A stretch of 64,000 nt of DNA from Marasmius tenuissimus (GCA_029532415.1 JAQOTA010000069.1:2790001-2854000), one strand, 5' to 3'. Numbered from the stretch's first letter, positions 1 through 10,439 are shown. Translations and numbers: made by a program. The notes: generated from the sequence alone by a model not told the origin.

Positions 1-724
1 TGATATAAGTACCTCTCATACTCCCACCGAAATTGGAAAACTGTCCCAATACGGTCGAACTGGGGTATAATGCTCAGAATAGTAGGTGTGCTGAAGCCTG
101 GTCGGAGTTGTCTCAATACCAAGTAAGAGGCAGGCTGAGTTGCAAGTCCCGCCTATCAGCTATTTTGACCCAACCCCTTGTTCAATCTGCAATATACCAA
201 TACAGAATCAAAATCAAATCCGAAGCCATCTTCTATGATTATTGCATCATTTGACAGTAGTGTATAAGAAACCATTGATATCAATCATTCATGCTTCCAT
301 TTGGATGATTCAACACTCCGCCTTACTATATCTTGATAAAGGATGGAAGGTTGGTAGAGAGGATGGGCTCTTATACACCAATCAAACAATCTACTCACCA
401 AGCTCGAGAAAATGAAGTGTCGTAGCAAAACCCAACTCTTGTTTCAGAGTCAACAGAGTCCCATTGATGATCTGATCGAGCTGCATGTTTCATAAATTTT
501 CTTGATGAAGGATCAGAATGCTCATCCACATCAGGCACGGGCCTGATAGTGATTGTAAAGCCTTCAATACAGGTTCTTAGCAAGGAAATGAGAAAGAACT
601 CAGACAGTGTGGAGCGGCAGAAAGATGAGTGTTTTTCACATAGATGCCACCATTGCTTAGCATTAGATAAACATATTTCCTCACAAGTATGAAGATGAAA
701 CAGCCATGCTCTTGTGTTCCAATT
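1..724 (-). other. Degraded 3' part of the copia element and flank
   Basis: Short open pieces on the minus strand, such as 395-583, fall where RNase H should be but carry no clear catalytic motif. A phrase like GMKLEHKSMAVS, typical of sequence just after the RT, can be read near 690-720 in a shifted frame. Positions 1-390 show no polypurine tract, no LTR match to 6755-7276 and no convincing gene. Confidence 0.4.
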
Positions 725-2227
725 TCATACCCCAAACCCTAAGTCTCTGCATTCCCATATCTTTTTGAACTCTTCCTTTAGGTGTATCATTAAGGCTTTA
801 TTGTTGCCCATGAATAAAGCATCGTCAACGTGAACAACAGCAATAACAAGTTTGCCTTGTTTCCTGAAGACATATACGCCAGCATCGGACAAGCATCTCT
901 TGAATCCTAGATGTTTCATGGATTCAGTACACTGATGCCACCAAGCTCTTGAAGCTTGTTTCAGTCCGTATAATGCTTTGCACAACCTCCAAACCGTGCT
1001 GGAGTCCGTAACGAATCCTTCAGCTTGTTCCATATATATCTCCTCTTCTAAGGCACCGTATAAGAATGTGGTTTTAACGTCTAGCGCTGTGATTTCCCAA
1101 TCTTCAAGCGCTGCTAATGCCAATAGAAATCGTACAGTTTCAAACCGTACTACAGGAGAGAACAATTCGTTAAAGTCTATCCCTTCCTTCTGTGAAAATC
1201 CTTTCGCTACAAGTCTGGCTTTAAATCTGTCATCTGACTTGACATCGAATACCCAACAAGATCAAATTGGTTTACGGCTTTTGGGTCTAGGAACTTCCTC
1301 AAAGACATCTCTTTCCTTGAGTGATTGAATTTCAAGTCTGGATGCTTTCTGCCATTTAGGGATCTCCTCTTTGGGACATTTGAGGATGTCTTTATAAGAC
1401 CATTCCCTAACTGTATCATAAGCGCTTGACTGCATCCCATGCAGGGCATGCACTTGAGAAAGCAAATAATCCATGTAATTAACTCCCCCTTCCTGAGCAA
1501 GAATAGAGACGTGTCCTTCTTCCCCTGTATCCATATCCTCACCCTCATTTTCATTGGGTGGAGGATCCATCTCCTCATCATGAGGAGCCGGAGGATTCTC
1601 GCTTTCTGGCACAGGAACCTGATTATTTGGTATTGTTTCAGGCTCATTCGTTGGATTAATCTGACTTTGCCAGTGAGCATCAGACTCAATATCTCTTTCT
1701 ACTTGTACAGGATGTCGGTTTCCATAGACATTATTAGTTCTAAGTCTTTCTGGAAGGAGTCTAGTACGTGGAGGGTTCCTTCGTGGTGAAGGTGGAGCAT
1801 GTAAATTCTCCCACTCTCTTTGATGATTGCGGCAGAAACTGAATGGATTGTTATCATTTTGCACGTTTCCTTGAGTTGTATTGCAATTCAAATTAGAAGG
1901 ACCGGCAGTACTTGGATCAGGGCCATGCTGATTAGGTACACTACTGGGACCTTGCGGTGATCCAGGACCATCAGCAGGTGGTGGATGATTGTGCAAATCA
2001 TCCATTGGACCATGATCCGTATTGGGAGGAGGATCTCCCCCTGGCATATGACCGTTGTCATCAGGCAGAGGAAGATCCAGATCAAATGGTGGGTGACTGT
2101 CATCTTCACCATTGTGATCATGGCCGTCGAATGGGTATGAATTGAGAAGGGTACAGAACGGACTGGTTCGTTGGTATTGTCGAATTCTATAGATCCGGGT
2201 TTTTCTTTTTGACATTTTGGAAACCAA
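725..2227 (-). pseudogene. Copia linker and reverse transcriptase domain, interrupted
   Basis: After a Pro/Asp/Asn-rich linker (about 2227-1480), the RVT_2 domain starts with VREWSYKDILKCPKEE. A single TGA at 1262-1264 interrupts it; the same frame continues past it with WVFDVKSDDRFKARLVAKGF, so this is a point nonsense change. Further on come DVKTTFLYG, ALYGLKQASRAW and the catalytic VHVDDALFMG (VDD where the family usually has YVDD). The frame stops at 725, just after the RT thumb. RNase H should follow, but only degraded fragments occur at 395-720. Integrase and this region are in the same frame, with a short double-shifted stretch between them. Confidence 0.8.
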
Positions 2228-2233
2228 TTTTCG

Positions 2234-3199
2234 TCAAAAATGGCATGTGCAGCAACATAAATTGAGTTGTTGGTTGTTCGGAAAAAACGATAAGCTTTTG
2301 ATCCCTTCTCGTAACCGATAAAGATCATGGCCTTGGATTTCGGAGCCAGCTTGTTTTTTCCGTTTAGGTATTTGTGCATAGGCACCACAGCCAAACATTT
2401 TAAAATAGGAGACGTTGGGCTTTTTGCCTTCATACAACTCAATTGGGGTTTTAAACTTCCTTGCACGGATCGGAGTTCTGTTATATGTATGGACAGTGGT
2501 GAGAATTGCAAACTCCCACCAGCTTTCAGGGGCACAAGCATGAAAGCACATTGCTTCAGAGTTTTCTCGCAGAGTGCAATTAAACCTTTCAGCACGTCCA
2601 TTCTGTTGGTGAATATGCGGAGCAGATATGTGAAATACCACTCCATTATCAATGTACCATTGTTTTTGGGCGTTTGATAGGAGCTCCCCCCCTCGATCAA
2701 AGCGTAGCTTCTTAACCGTCTTGCCTGTTTGGGTCTCGACTTCTTTTTTCCAGGCTTTAAGGTTTTGATCAGTGTCATCCTTGGCATGCAACGGATATAC
2801 CCAGCCATGAGATGACTTGTCGTCGATTATGGTAAGGGCAAACTTCTTCCGATGGTATGACAAAGTAGGGAATTCTAACAAATCACAATGGACAAGCTCC
2901 AGAATCTCCATAGCACGTTTGTCAGAAGCAGGATAGGGTTTGTTGTTCATTTTGCCCTTGGCGCAACCACGACAAATCCCTTCCTTCAAAGGGAGAGCCT
3001 TTCCCTTTGGAAAACCCTTAACGTTATCTGCTAACTTTTTAATAACGTCTTTGTTGGCGTGACCAAGACGTCTATGCCATACAGAAAAATCTATGACAGC
3101 AAAAGACATGATGGATGCAAACTCCATACCAGTCTTCTCCGCTGTAAGAGTATCCAGAATCTCCGTCACTTTTGTCATCAGCATCATGATCAAAGTCAT
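2234..3199 (-). pseudogene. Copia GAG-pre-integrase and integrase core, frameshifted
   Basis: The integrase inserts element cDNA into the genome. The pre-integrase zinc-binding motif is clear (WHRRLGHANK, then CRGCAKGK). The rve core follows with its catalytic acids: Asp in VHCDLLEF, Asp in RFDRGGEL and Glu in NGRAERFN. The reading frame fails at an A tract, seen as six T on the plus strand at 2354-2359. Beyond it the expected continuation (KSKAMIFIGYEKGS) appears in the next frame, consistent with one inserted base. The N-terminal start is not certain: upstream of 3199 another frame is open and rich in Asp. The protein as encoded would stop shortly after the core. Confidence 0.8.
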
Positions 3200-3254
3200 C
3201 AGATGCGCCTATGACAGTGAAGTTGTCTCGGGTAAGGTCGAGAGGGCTAGGAGA

Positions 3255-4385
3255 TCAGAGATCAATCACAGTTGAGGGGCGTAGTCCAGTATCTGCATCA
3301 GGGTTGTGAGATATGATACTGATGTTGCCAATGTAGGTATTGGTGGCAATTGTACACGGAACCAGATTGAGAGGGCGATTCAAGGTAGCTGGAGATTGGA
3401 CTGGTTCTGCTCCCTCGTTATCTGTAGTGGTATTCCTTGGATCATTCTGAGTAACGACCCAGGGATCAACCTCGGCATTATCATTGTTGCCGAAAGGAGA
3501 AGTACCACGAAAGGACTGAGCAGGAGAGTGTGGAATAGGGGGTGCAGAAACAGGTCGCATGATTGCCTGAGCAATAGCATGTGCGGTGGCGATAGCATGG
3601 GAAATGAATACCCCCGGATCAATATCCGAAGGAGGAGGAAGTGGTGGCGAGTCAGAACAGTTGGGAACTTCAGCAGTTTGTTCCTGTGATGCTGAAAGGT
3701 CAATACAGGGCACAGGGTGCATCCAGCCAGATAGAGTGGTTCGTCGGTCAAATTGATCACGAAGATTTAATCGAGGGACAAAGCGAACATTCCGTTTGTT
3801 GTTCTGCTTGTAACCCCCCCTTTGACCTCGAACTGACTGGTTAGAAGCTGTTCCAAAAAGCCAATCTCCTTCTGTTCCTAGTTTGATGTGCGCTCCCCAG
3901 AAGACTGGGTTGTATACTTGGACTGGGATTGGAGTTCGGGTGTTGCGTATTCTGAAAACTTCAAGAACTAAAATACACTCTGGGTGTGCTTCAACAATCT
4001 TGACCCAGTTGGTGGTGTTAATTTCCAAAATAGCCTCCGATAGATGTTGAACATCCCAAGTCCAGAAGCAGGTCTGAGAAAAAGCACGGACTGTGAGAAT
4101 AGGTTCGCGTATATTCTGCAGGTATAGTGCATGCCTCGGCGTGAGGTTATGGCAGGCACGGTGCAGAATTGGATAGACAACTATGCGAGTAGTGGTCCGG
4201 ATCATGATGAATATAAACTCCGGACCGATGTTCCTACGCTTCACAATATCCATGATTTCCCGGTACCGTGTTTCATCTTCCCAGTTACTAGTTGCACGTC
4301 TGAAAGGTACATCAATCGGCAGTGGGAGTCTGATATCGCAAATAGTAGTGGGATACTGACTCCTGCATAGCTCGGATTTTCCCAT
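3255..4385 (-). CDS. Unassigned 376-residue ORF between gag and integrase
   Basis: This ORF lies in the same frame as gag, one TGA downstream, where copia elements normally encode the aspartic protease. No DSGA-type catalytic motif is visible. A DTG triplet occurs only in the last 20 residues (DADTGLRPS) without the usual hydrophobic flanks. Residues 1-180 look globular, with many aromatic and hydrophobic residues; residues 200-376 are Pro/Ser/Ala-rich and probably disordered. It may be a Gag extension containing a protease too diverged to see, or a region that replaced it. Short open stretches in the other frames overlap it, so part of it may itself be frame-shifted. Confidence 0.45.
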   Translation of the reverse strand: MGKSELCRSQYPTTICDIRLPLPIDVPFRRATSNWEDETRYREIMDIVKRRNIGPEFIFIMIRTTTRIVVYPILHRACHNLTPRHALYLQNIREPILTVRAFSQTCFWTWDVQHLSEAILEINTTNWVKIVEAHPECILVLEVFRIRNTRTPIPVQVYNPVFWGAHIKLGTEGDWLFGTASNQSVRGQRGGYKQNNKRNVRFVPRLNLRDQFDRRTTLSGWMHPVPCIDLSASQEQTAEVPNCSDSPPLPPPSDIDPGVFISHAIATAHAIAQAIMRPVSAPPIPHSPAQSFRGTSPFGNNDNAEVDPWVVTQNDPRNTTTDNEGAEPVQSPATLNRPLNLVPCTIATNTYIGNISIISHNPDADTGLRPSTVIDL

Positions 4386-4388
4386 GTT

Positions 4389-5885
4389 TCATACATTCTC
4401 TTGTGTGTATAGAATGAGAAACTGGGAGATAGATTGCTGATTTGCTGGTGTGTATGGGAAGTCACTGGGAGCGAAGGTCGGGAAGTAGATTTCAGGAACA
4501 GGTTCGGGAAGTGGAGGTGACCATGGGGCATAGGGATCATTTACGTCATGAGGTGGCCATTGACTCGTCGTGGGAATAGGTGGCTGTTCAACAACTTCTC
4601 CTTCTTCGAACTCGGAAGATGAGTCAGAAGAGATCTCCATGTCGATTTCGTCAGTGTCAGAGAGAGTGACTAAAGAAGGCATGGAGGAGTGCTCACTATC
4701 GGTATCAATAGCATTGAGAGGGTTTGTTGAGATGTTTGCCATATAAACCCGTAATGGAGCCATGAGTTCCTGGTCAAAGGTGGCACAAGCAAGGTTAGCA
4801 GAAAGGTGCCGACTGTTCTGCTTTCCTTGATTATTCTGCTTCTTCTTGCCAGCCTTTCCTTTTCCCTTGCCTTTTCCTTTCTGCGATTGTTGATTGTGGT
4901 TACCCAGGTTATTATTATTCTGCTTTTGGTTATTATTACCATTACCAGAACAATTGTTATTCTTCTGGTTGTTGCTGCGGGAAGAACTCCCACCAGATTG
5001 ACGGTTCTGGCGGGACCAGGGTGGAGCAGTAGAAGGAATGAAATGATGAATGCCAGAAATTCTGGCAGCAAGAGCGGATTCATGAGCACCACAACGTCTG
5101 TTCCACTCGTTTGTGATTAGTGCAATCAACTTGACTACCTTGAGATCCTCCTTCTTTTCCTGAATTATCTTCTGCTTTAGCATTTCCCATGGTCCAGTAG
5201 GAAGCTTAGCAATGACAATGAGGACGAAGAGGGACTCAGGAATGTCAACACCCAGTACCTTAAGCTCCTTCCTCTTTTGGTCCATCTTGGTGATGACCGG
5301 GAGAGGATTCTGATTGGAGAAGAAGGTGGCGCAGTGAAATTCCTCATAAATGTTAAGTAGCCGGGCCGTATCTTCCTGCCCGAAGGCTTTCTGGAAGTTC
5401 TCAATTGTTTCCTTGATGTCATCAGTCATCAGGGCCTCAAAGGCCTGATTAACCCGAGATTTGAAAACGCCAAGAGCCTTATTGTTACATGTATAACAAT
5501 CTGCATACCCAGATGCAGAAGCAGCTGGCTTGGTTTCAGTAAGAACCTGAAAGATTCCCTGCTGCTGCAGATATGCTGTATACTTATAGAAAAAGGCATT
5601 CCAAATGGCACTGTCCTTTAACTCCGGGATTGTCATGATCACACCAAATCCCGCCAGGAAAGAATCAGCAGCAACATTCACATAAATAGGGTGATCCGGG
5701 TTTCCAAAGACAGGTACGGCAGCACCTCCTTGGGCATTAGTGATGTTGTAGGTATGGCCAGGAGGTTGGAAAGACCAAAATGTGTTGGAATCAGTAAAGC
5801 CCGGAAGTGCCGGCTCAGTCCTTGGAGAAGAAGTAGCTTGAGGGCTACCGGTACGAGAATTGTGTTGAGAGGGGTTCTGAGACAT
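4389..5885 (-). CDS. gag: Copia Gag-like polyprotein region
   Basis: This is the capsid/nucleocapsid part of the retrotransposon, expected to build cytoplasmic virus-like particles. The chosen start is the Met at 5885 (MSQNPSQHN), after a Ser/Pro-rich leader. Residues 40-280 form a helical capsid-like region resembling UBN2-type Gag. From about residue 290 comes a long Asn/Gln/Gly/Lys-rich basic tract with repeated KGKGKGK, replacing the usual CCHC zinc knuckle as the nucleic-acid-binding part. The last 100 residues are acidic and Pro-rich. The frame ends at a TGA (4389-4391) and continues open beyond it into the next ORF, so readthrough or a nonsense mutation is possible. Confidence 0.75.
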   Translation of the reverse strand: MSQNPSQHNSRTGSPQATSSPRTEPALPGFTDSNTFWSFQPPGHTYNITNAQGGAAVPVFGNPDHPIYVNVAADSFLAGFGVIMTIPELKDSAIWNAFFYKYTAYLQQQGIFQVLTETKPAASASGYADCYTCNNKALGVFKSRVNQAFEALMTDDIKETIENFQKAFGQEDTARLLNIYEEFHCATFFSNQNPLPVITKMDQKRKELKVLGVDIPESLFVLIVIAKLPTGPWEMLKQKIIQEKKEDLKVVKLIALITNEWNRRCGAHESALAARISGIHHFIPSTAPPWSRQNRQSGGSSSRSNNQKNNNCSGNGNNNQKQNNNNLGNHNQQSQKGKGKGKGKAGKKKQNNQGKQNSRHLSANLACATFDQELMAPLRVYMANISTNPLNAIDTDSEHSSMPSLVTLSDTDEIDMEISSDSSSEFEEGEVVEQPPIPTTSQWPPHDVNDPYAPWSPPLPEPVPEIYFPTFAPSDFPYTPANQQSISQFLILYTQENV

Positions 5886-6737
5886 ATTTCCTAATTGAAC
5901 AGAAATCTGCGAAAATCCCATGAGCATGATGAAAAAATAAAAGGAGAGAAATTGGGATTTCAACAGATGCCGCTAATAGGTCACAGGTCCCAACAGGTGC
6001 AGGGATTGTTAATCTGGTTACGTAGAGTAACCTTTCCAGTGTGTGTCTGGTGTGTTTCCTTCTCGCTATCTGGTCTCAATCCCAGACTAGCATTAAAGTC
6101 ATCCATATGCCAAAGAAGGTTATTAATAGACCAGACCATGGGACCATTGGCAGCTACCTTTAGTAACGCTGGTGCCTGGTACAAAGATCTACTAATAACA
6201 TGGAAACGAGTTCAGGGCATACAGGATTTGGGATGTCCCGGTACATACTGAAAATGGCCATGCGATAATCTATAAGATGTATTGTAAAAATCCCAGTTGT
6301 TCGGCACAACGGCCTACGCCATCATACAGACTAGTTTAGAAGCATAGTTGTATGACAGCTCAAAAGGTGCACTCAGCTGTACAGCCGTGGACCACCCCCA
6401 ACAGTTAGATTTCTTCAGCATTGTGCCATGGCAATTTATGGCCAGAGCATCAACCTGGGTTATTCAAGACCAAGACAGGTCTGACAAGTCGGAAGCAGGT
6501 CTGGTCCTGAGAGAAAATGAAGACCAAATCAGTATGTACAATCGTGCGTGCAACATGCATGTACAGGGACATTAAGTGGAACCAGAAAAGGTGGACTGCC
6601 TAATCCTACACCAGATAGCCCAACTCATTGCTAGAGACTCTATAGCCAATATGGGTATATACATCCGCTAGGATGGTGGTGACACATGGAAAGTGTTTCA
6701 ACTACTCCGATCATAACGTCAACCTGCCTGCCTGTTG
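5886..6737 (-). other. Untranslated leader of the copia element
   Basis: About 850 bases separate the primer site from the preferred Gag start. Only short ORFs are present; one of 67 codons at 5981-6184 (minus) has no recognisable features. The leader should hold the packaging and dimerisation signals, but no specific structure was identified. The gag frame stays open upstream to 5963, and the 26 extra residues would be hydrophobic, so a longer Gag cannot be excluded. Confidence 0.45.
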
Positions 6738-6751
6738 CGGGGCCCATAACC
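6738..6751 (-). other. Primer-binding site, half-tRNA-iMet type
   Basis: The minus strand reads GGTTATGGGCCCCG immediately inside the LTR. It is complementary to the anticodon-loop side of initiator tRNA-Met, which contains GGGCYCAUAACC. Drosophila copia and related elements prime from a cleaved 5' half of this tRNA, and their PBS likewise begins GGTTATGGGCCC. The three-base gap from the LTR end is normal. This site confirms the copia class and fixes the orientation and the LTR boundary. Confidence 0.7.
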
Positions 6752-6754
6752 TAT

Positions 6755-7276
6755 TGAGCCAGCATAGTTAAATGCACAGTGAGATGAAACTAAAACCTCA
6801 CATATTGACTATAAGAGAATTCTTGTGTTCTTGCAGATGCTTGCTAGAGGTGATAATTGAGTAGATTGTCCTAAAGCTTTGAGACGCAAAGTCTCCAGCT
6901 TTTATACCAGAGTCCTTGTCTATCTACGAGTCATTGAACATAGGTAAGTGAGAATATAGCATATGGTACATATTGCATATCAGTAAGCATAAGTGCTCAA
7001 AGAGCAGAGTGAGTAAGTAGGCATAGTCATACTAGCTTTCTATCTAAGTAATCTAGAGAGAAAGCTCAGTCAGCTTTGAACGCTATTGGGTGCAAAGCTG
7101 AACCTTGTTATAAACCATAGAGATAAGGTGAGAGTACTGACTAACTACAGAGTCCGTCTGAGTAAGTACAGGATCTTTCATGCAAGTGCAAGTGTCATAG
7201 TGAAAGAGTCTATAAATAATAGATGTGTAAACAACACGTCAATAAAGTGTATCACATGGTATTCACATGTTCAACA
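6755..7276 (-). repeat. 5' LTR of the copia element
   Basis: Read on the minus strand, the segment begins TGTTGAACATG at 7276 and ends TGGCTCA at 6755, giving the TG...CA termini expected of an LTR, 522 bp long. Its inner edge is fixed by the primer-binding site, which starts three bases further in. The body is AT-rich with many short direct repeats around 6950-7150, as in a U3-R-U5 promoter and terminator region. The outer edge abuts host DNA that ends the gene at 7320-8518. No matching 3' copy was found, so the boundaries rest on the TG/CA rule and the primer site rather than on an LTR-LTR alignment. Confidence 0.6.
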
Positions 7277-8518
7277 ATCATACATGTATAGTTGACGCGC
7301 TTTTCTGTAGTAGGTGCAGTTATCGCTCCTGCGATTGTACCAAAACATAAGCTGGGGGAGGATCCGAAACCTGACTAGCCTCCATCTGACATTGCGTAGT
7401 TGCGGTCCCCTCAGTTGAGAAACTCGAATTGGTATCGCAGATGTCAAAAATTTGACGTTGTGTCTCTCGCCGCTCCGCCTAATGGGTTGAGTCAATACAG
7501 GTGAATCACGACCTAGCAGGGCTCCCTGCTGAAAGCTGTTTTGGCTCACCTGAATTTCCCCAGGTAGTTGTTTCTTGGCAGGGCTCGAGGGTGTAATAGA
7601 AAACTGGACAGTATTGTTTGCATTGGGGGGACGGTAGGACATACGTTCTTCATGGAATCATCCTGATTCCAATCGTCACACGAAAACAAGACATACATGA
7701 CTAACCTCGATGTCGAGCTTGCCTCACGATCATTATCAGAATGACAGTTGAGATTGTACCTATTGCTCCAAGGGAGATGCCGACAATGGTTCCGGTACTC
7801 GGCGTATGATTCAACGTCAGAGTATTTGAAGAGGTTGATTCACTCGCATTTGGAGTGCTTGAGGTAGCGTTAATTCATGTCAACTGCGGATGGATAAATA
7901 AAAAATACCGGGTTCGAGTAGGCATTGGGGTCGGACTTGGGGTTGAGATTGGGGTGACGCCAGTCTCAGGGAGCTCATTAAGAACCAACTTTGGCTCGGG
8001 GAACCTTTTCGCAATAGAATAGCGCTGAGTTTCGGCCATTTTTGCAGTAGAGTACAGCATACACTTGACCGGAACTATGTTCAACATAGTCAGCGAGCAG
8101 GTTGAGTTGCCTTGGATAACATTGGATTTGAGAATCAAAGCAATAATGAAAAAGAGAGGTCAAATTACCCTGGGAGCGCTGTTAGCGCAAAGTTGCTCTG
8201 GATGATCTGGCCGGCTGCGTTTTGACCCAAGGTGATCCTCATTAAAACTTTGTCATCTTGACCCGCCTCGAACTTGAAGCCCTCAAACGTTGGGGCGGGA
8301 GCACCGCGATACCAGGCAAGGGTGAATGCTTGCGACACCGTTAAAGTAGGTAGTTGGGGATCGGCGGAGGCCATTGGAGTCGTCCAGAGTATGATGAGTG
8401 GTAGAGCTCCCAGTATTGATAACCTCGAGTCGAAGTAAGTAGGGAGAATAGGTCTGGCTTTCGAGTCATCCGGGTAGAAAATGCGACGAACATACCGTTC
8501 AAACGATGTCCTAGTCAT
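7271..8518 (-). CDS. Mucin-like single-pass membrane protein, subfamily 2 (copy J)
   Basis: The first exon encodes MTRTSFER and ends at a GTATGT donor. Splicing to an acceptor near 8432 gives a clean signal peptide (LSILGALPLIILW). The ectodomain follows (LTVSQAFTLAWYRG to FALTALPG, end near 8168), then a Cys-containing exon, a Ser/Thr/Pro stalk (VTPISTPSPTPMPT) and a transmembrane segment near 7730-7790 (GTIVGISLGAIGTISTVI) with a basic stop-transfer and a GTTAGT donor. In the tail exon the family C-terminus (QMEASQVSDPPPAYV, stop near 7320) lies in a different frame from the upstream tail, so a small indel is likely. As it stands the tail runs to a stop contributed by the copia LTR at 7271. 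Ligand and role are unknown. Confidence 0.6.
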
Positions 8519-9114
8519 GGTAGACGCAAAGGTAGGGTCAAGAGATCCGAGACAAACAAAACCGTATTTCAGTAACGGTCATGGAGAACCTGAGATACAA
8601 ATATGCGCATGGTCATATATGCTGTTTTGGCTGTGTAAAGATGTGTTAACCTGCGTTGGCGACTCTCTTCATCTTTGTGTTTCGATCATACCCGGGAGTA
8701 TTGAGAGGTGTTGGCAGATAAAGATCACGGCGGTTAAAGTGAATGAAGGCACTCGATCCATTCAATTACGTCCTACAGATATACGCCGGTGTTCGACACA
8801 GCCCGGTACGGAAAGCTGGTTTCGATCTCGACAAGGCAAAACTATGGTGACTACTCGCAAGTTTGATGGTGCTTGAAGAGGCTCGAGATACTGACTTGAG
8901 TGAGCATACCTCGCTGATTACGGATTACTCTCATGTTCAATAACTCACCCGTTTAGGGGATTTCGGCGACATTGTAATGATGCCCCTGTTGTATGTACTT
9001 AAATCAAGAGTGACATCTTGGCATAATGCGATACGCAATCAATCTTTGTTCCAGTCACTCGACCATCAGTAACCCGCGAAATAACCGTTTACGACCGTTT
9101 ATAACCGGTACCGG
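8519..9114. other. Intergenic, nothing recognised
   Basis: A plus-strand ORF of 131 codons (8481-8876) overlaps the 5' end of the gene on the other strand and has no protein-like features. No repeat or RNA gene was recognised; promoter elements of the minus-strand gene presumably lie here. Confidence 0.4.
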
Positions 9115-9612
9115 TTCACCGGTTGGGCCCTGAACGGCAGGACCCCTGAAAGCCCTCCAGAGGGCCGTTCACCCGGGCAGCCATATTTGTCCGACTTCCA
9201 GGTGCCAGTTTGGGACCATTTTGTCTGACCCCCAAACGGCCTCCGCCGCCCAGTTTCCATTTTTTTCTCCGCCTGCGGCGCGCCACGACACTCAGACCTG
9301 TTTCGAGCCGCTCTGGCACACAGCTGCTTCGAACTCACGACACGAGGGCCGGAAAAACATACCTTCCGCCCTTTTCAGGCTTGACTACCACTTCACCAAC
9401 CGACATAGTATAAGTGCTCCTCAACGTTCTTATGAGCCAGTACAGCGCGTTTTGTCCGACACTGCGTCTGGCCTTGGGTGGCCAGGTCGACATTTTTGTC
9501 CGACTTCCGAACGGGAGTTCGCGATTTTTTCCAAAAATTTGTCCGACTCGCCGAACCTCCCCCGGTGGGCTTTCAGGGGTCCTTGAACGGCTGGGTCCAA
9601 AATCTCACCGGC
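9115..9612. mobile_element. Non-autonomous element with imperfect terminal inverted repeats
   Basis: The left end (about 9115-9160) contains AACGGCAGGACCCCTGAAAG. The right end (about 9562-9612) carries its inverted counterpart, CTTTCAGGGGTCCTTGAACG. Outer parts, with CCGGTT/CCGGTGA-type sequence, also pair loosely, giving imperfect TIRs of about 45 bp around a 400-bp core. The core is GC-rich and has a direct repeat of TTTGTCCGACTTCC near 9187 and 9494. No ORF over 121 codons looks real. Target-site duplications could not be fixed by eye, so the class is uncertain; a hAT-type MITE is possible. Confidence 0.5.
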
Positions 9613-10430
9613 TGATTTTTTGGTAAACAAAAGTGAGTTCCCAGCGGATTTTAACTGATGTCTTCTGTACCTACGTCTTCACTCAGAGTCCAGACACTCT
9701 TTGGAGGTCTTTGAGACGATTGTCTGACATGAGGTAGGACGTTTAAAGCTTGCATTGAACCAAATTTCCTGACCGGTGAGCCCGCCACCCTGAGAGAACG
9801 GCTCAAGTGCCAAGAACGGCCAAGAACGGTCACCGGGAAAATTCGCACTTTGCTGATGACGTACGTGCTCGCTTTATCTCCCTCTCTCCGAGCGGAATGG
9901 CTTATTGACATTGTAGACATCTAATAGCTTGAGTCACCTCCATGGACATTGGGTCTCTCGTCGTTCCTCCTAGTGGGTCCAGTCAGCGTTGCAGACCGAA
10001 GCTTCCACCCGATTGCTGATAATTCTATCAAACCTCACCTGAACTTTTGTGTGCAGTTGCTTCTGGGCTGGAACTTGTTGTCACAATGATCTGATTGTCT
10101 TCGCACTACAGGGGCGCTTCGTGTCAGGCCAAGAGACACACCGAAGACCTATCCCCGAGTTCTTTTGAGCGGTACGATTCTCCTACGCTACTTCGATAAC
10201 GAAAAGTCGACGAAGGTCATGTATCGTTGTGGCGGGATGGTTTTATGACAAATGGGATCTCAGTTCGGCTGTTGTGAACAGGCTGGGTAAGTAGGTGATA
10301 TCGGTATAAAGTCCCTTCGAGGAGGTACCATCTTGTGCCACTCATTGATTCCTTCCCCCTCCTCAAATGTCGCTTGCGTGCGTTCTCTCATATCCCATTC
10401 AACGATGATATCTTTGGTCTAATATTTTTT
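9613..10430. other. Intergenic, nothing recognised
   Basis: Only short ORFs under 90 codons without domains or signal peptides. The repeated pair AAGAACGG near 9815-9835 is the only local oddity. The segment is a plausible 5' flank for the broken plus-strand gene that follows. Confidence 0.35.
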
Positions 10431-10439
10431 CATCGGCTT

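Larger units (their letters stand above)
395..7276 (-). mobile_element. Decayed Ty1/copia LTR retrotransposon
   Basis: On the minus strand the order is LTR (6755-7276), primer-binding site, leader, Gag, an unassigned ORF, integrase and reverse transcriptase. Integrase before RT is the diagnostic copia order. The coding part carries an in-frame TGA between gag and the second ORF, a one-base gain in an A tract at 2354-2359, a second frame change near 2130-2160 and a TGA inside RT at 1262-1264. RNase H is not recognisable. No second LTR matching 6755-7276 is seen at 1-700, so the 3' end is lost, highly diverged or outside the window. The element is almost certainly immobile by itself. It lies just downstream of a host gene (7320-8518). 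Confidence 0.85.

Noticed and set aside
1..394. 3' LTR of the copia element
   Set aside because: No stretch matches 6755-7276 and no polypurine tract or TG/CA pair could be placed.
978..1328. Plus-strand ORF of 116 codons
   Set aside because: Lies antisense over the reverse transcriptase; low-complexity Ser/Asn composition follows from the coding strand, no independent features.
3255..3310. DTG triplet as the missing aspartic protease
   Set aside because: It is within 15 residues of the ORF end, lacks the hydrophobic flank and any downstream second motif.
4806..5120. Plus-strand ORF rich in Leu/Ile/Val resembling membrane helices
   Set aside because: It is the complement of the Asn/Gln/Lys-rich tract of Gag, which automatically gives hydrophobic codons on the other strand.
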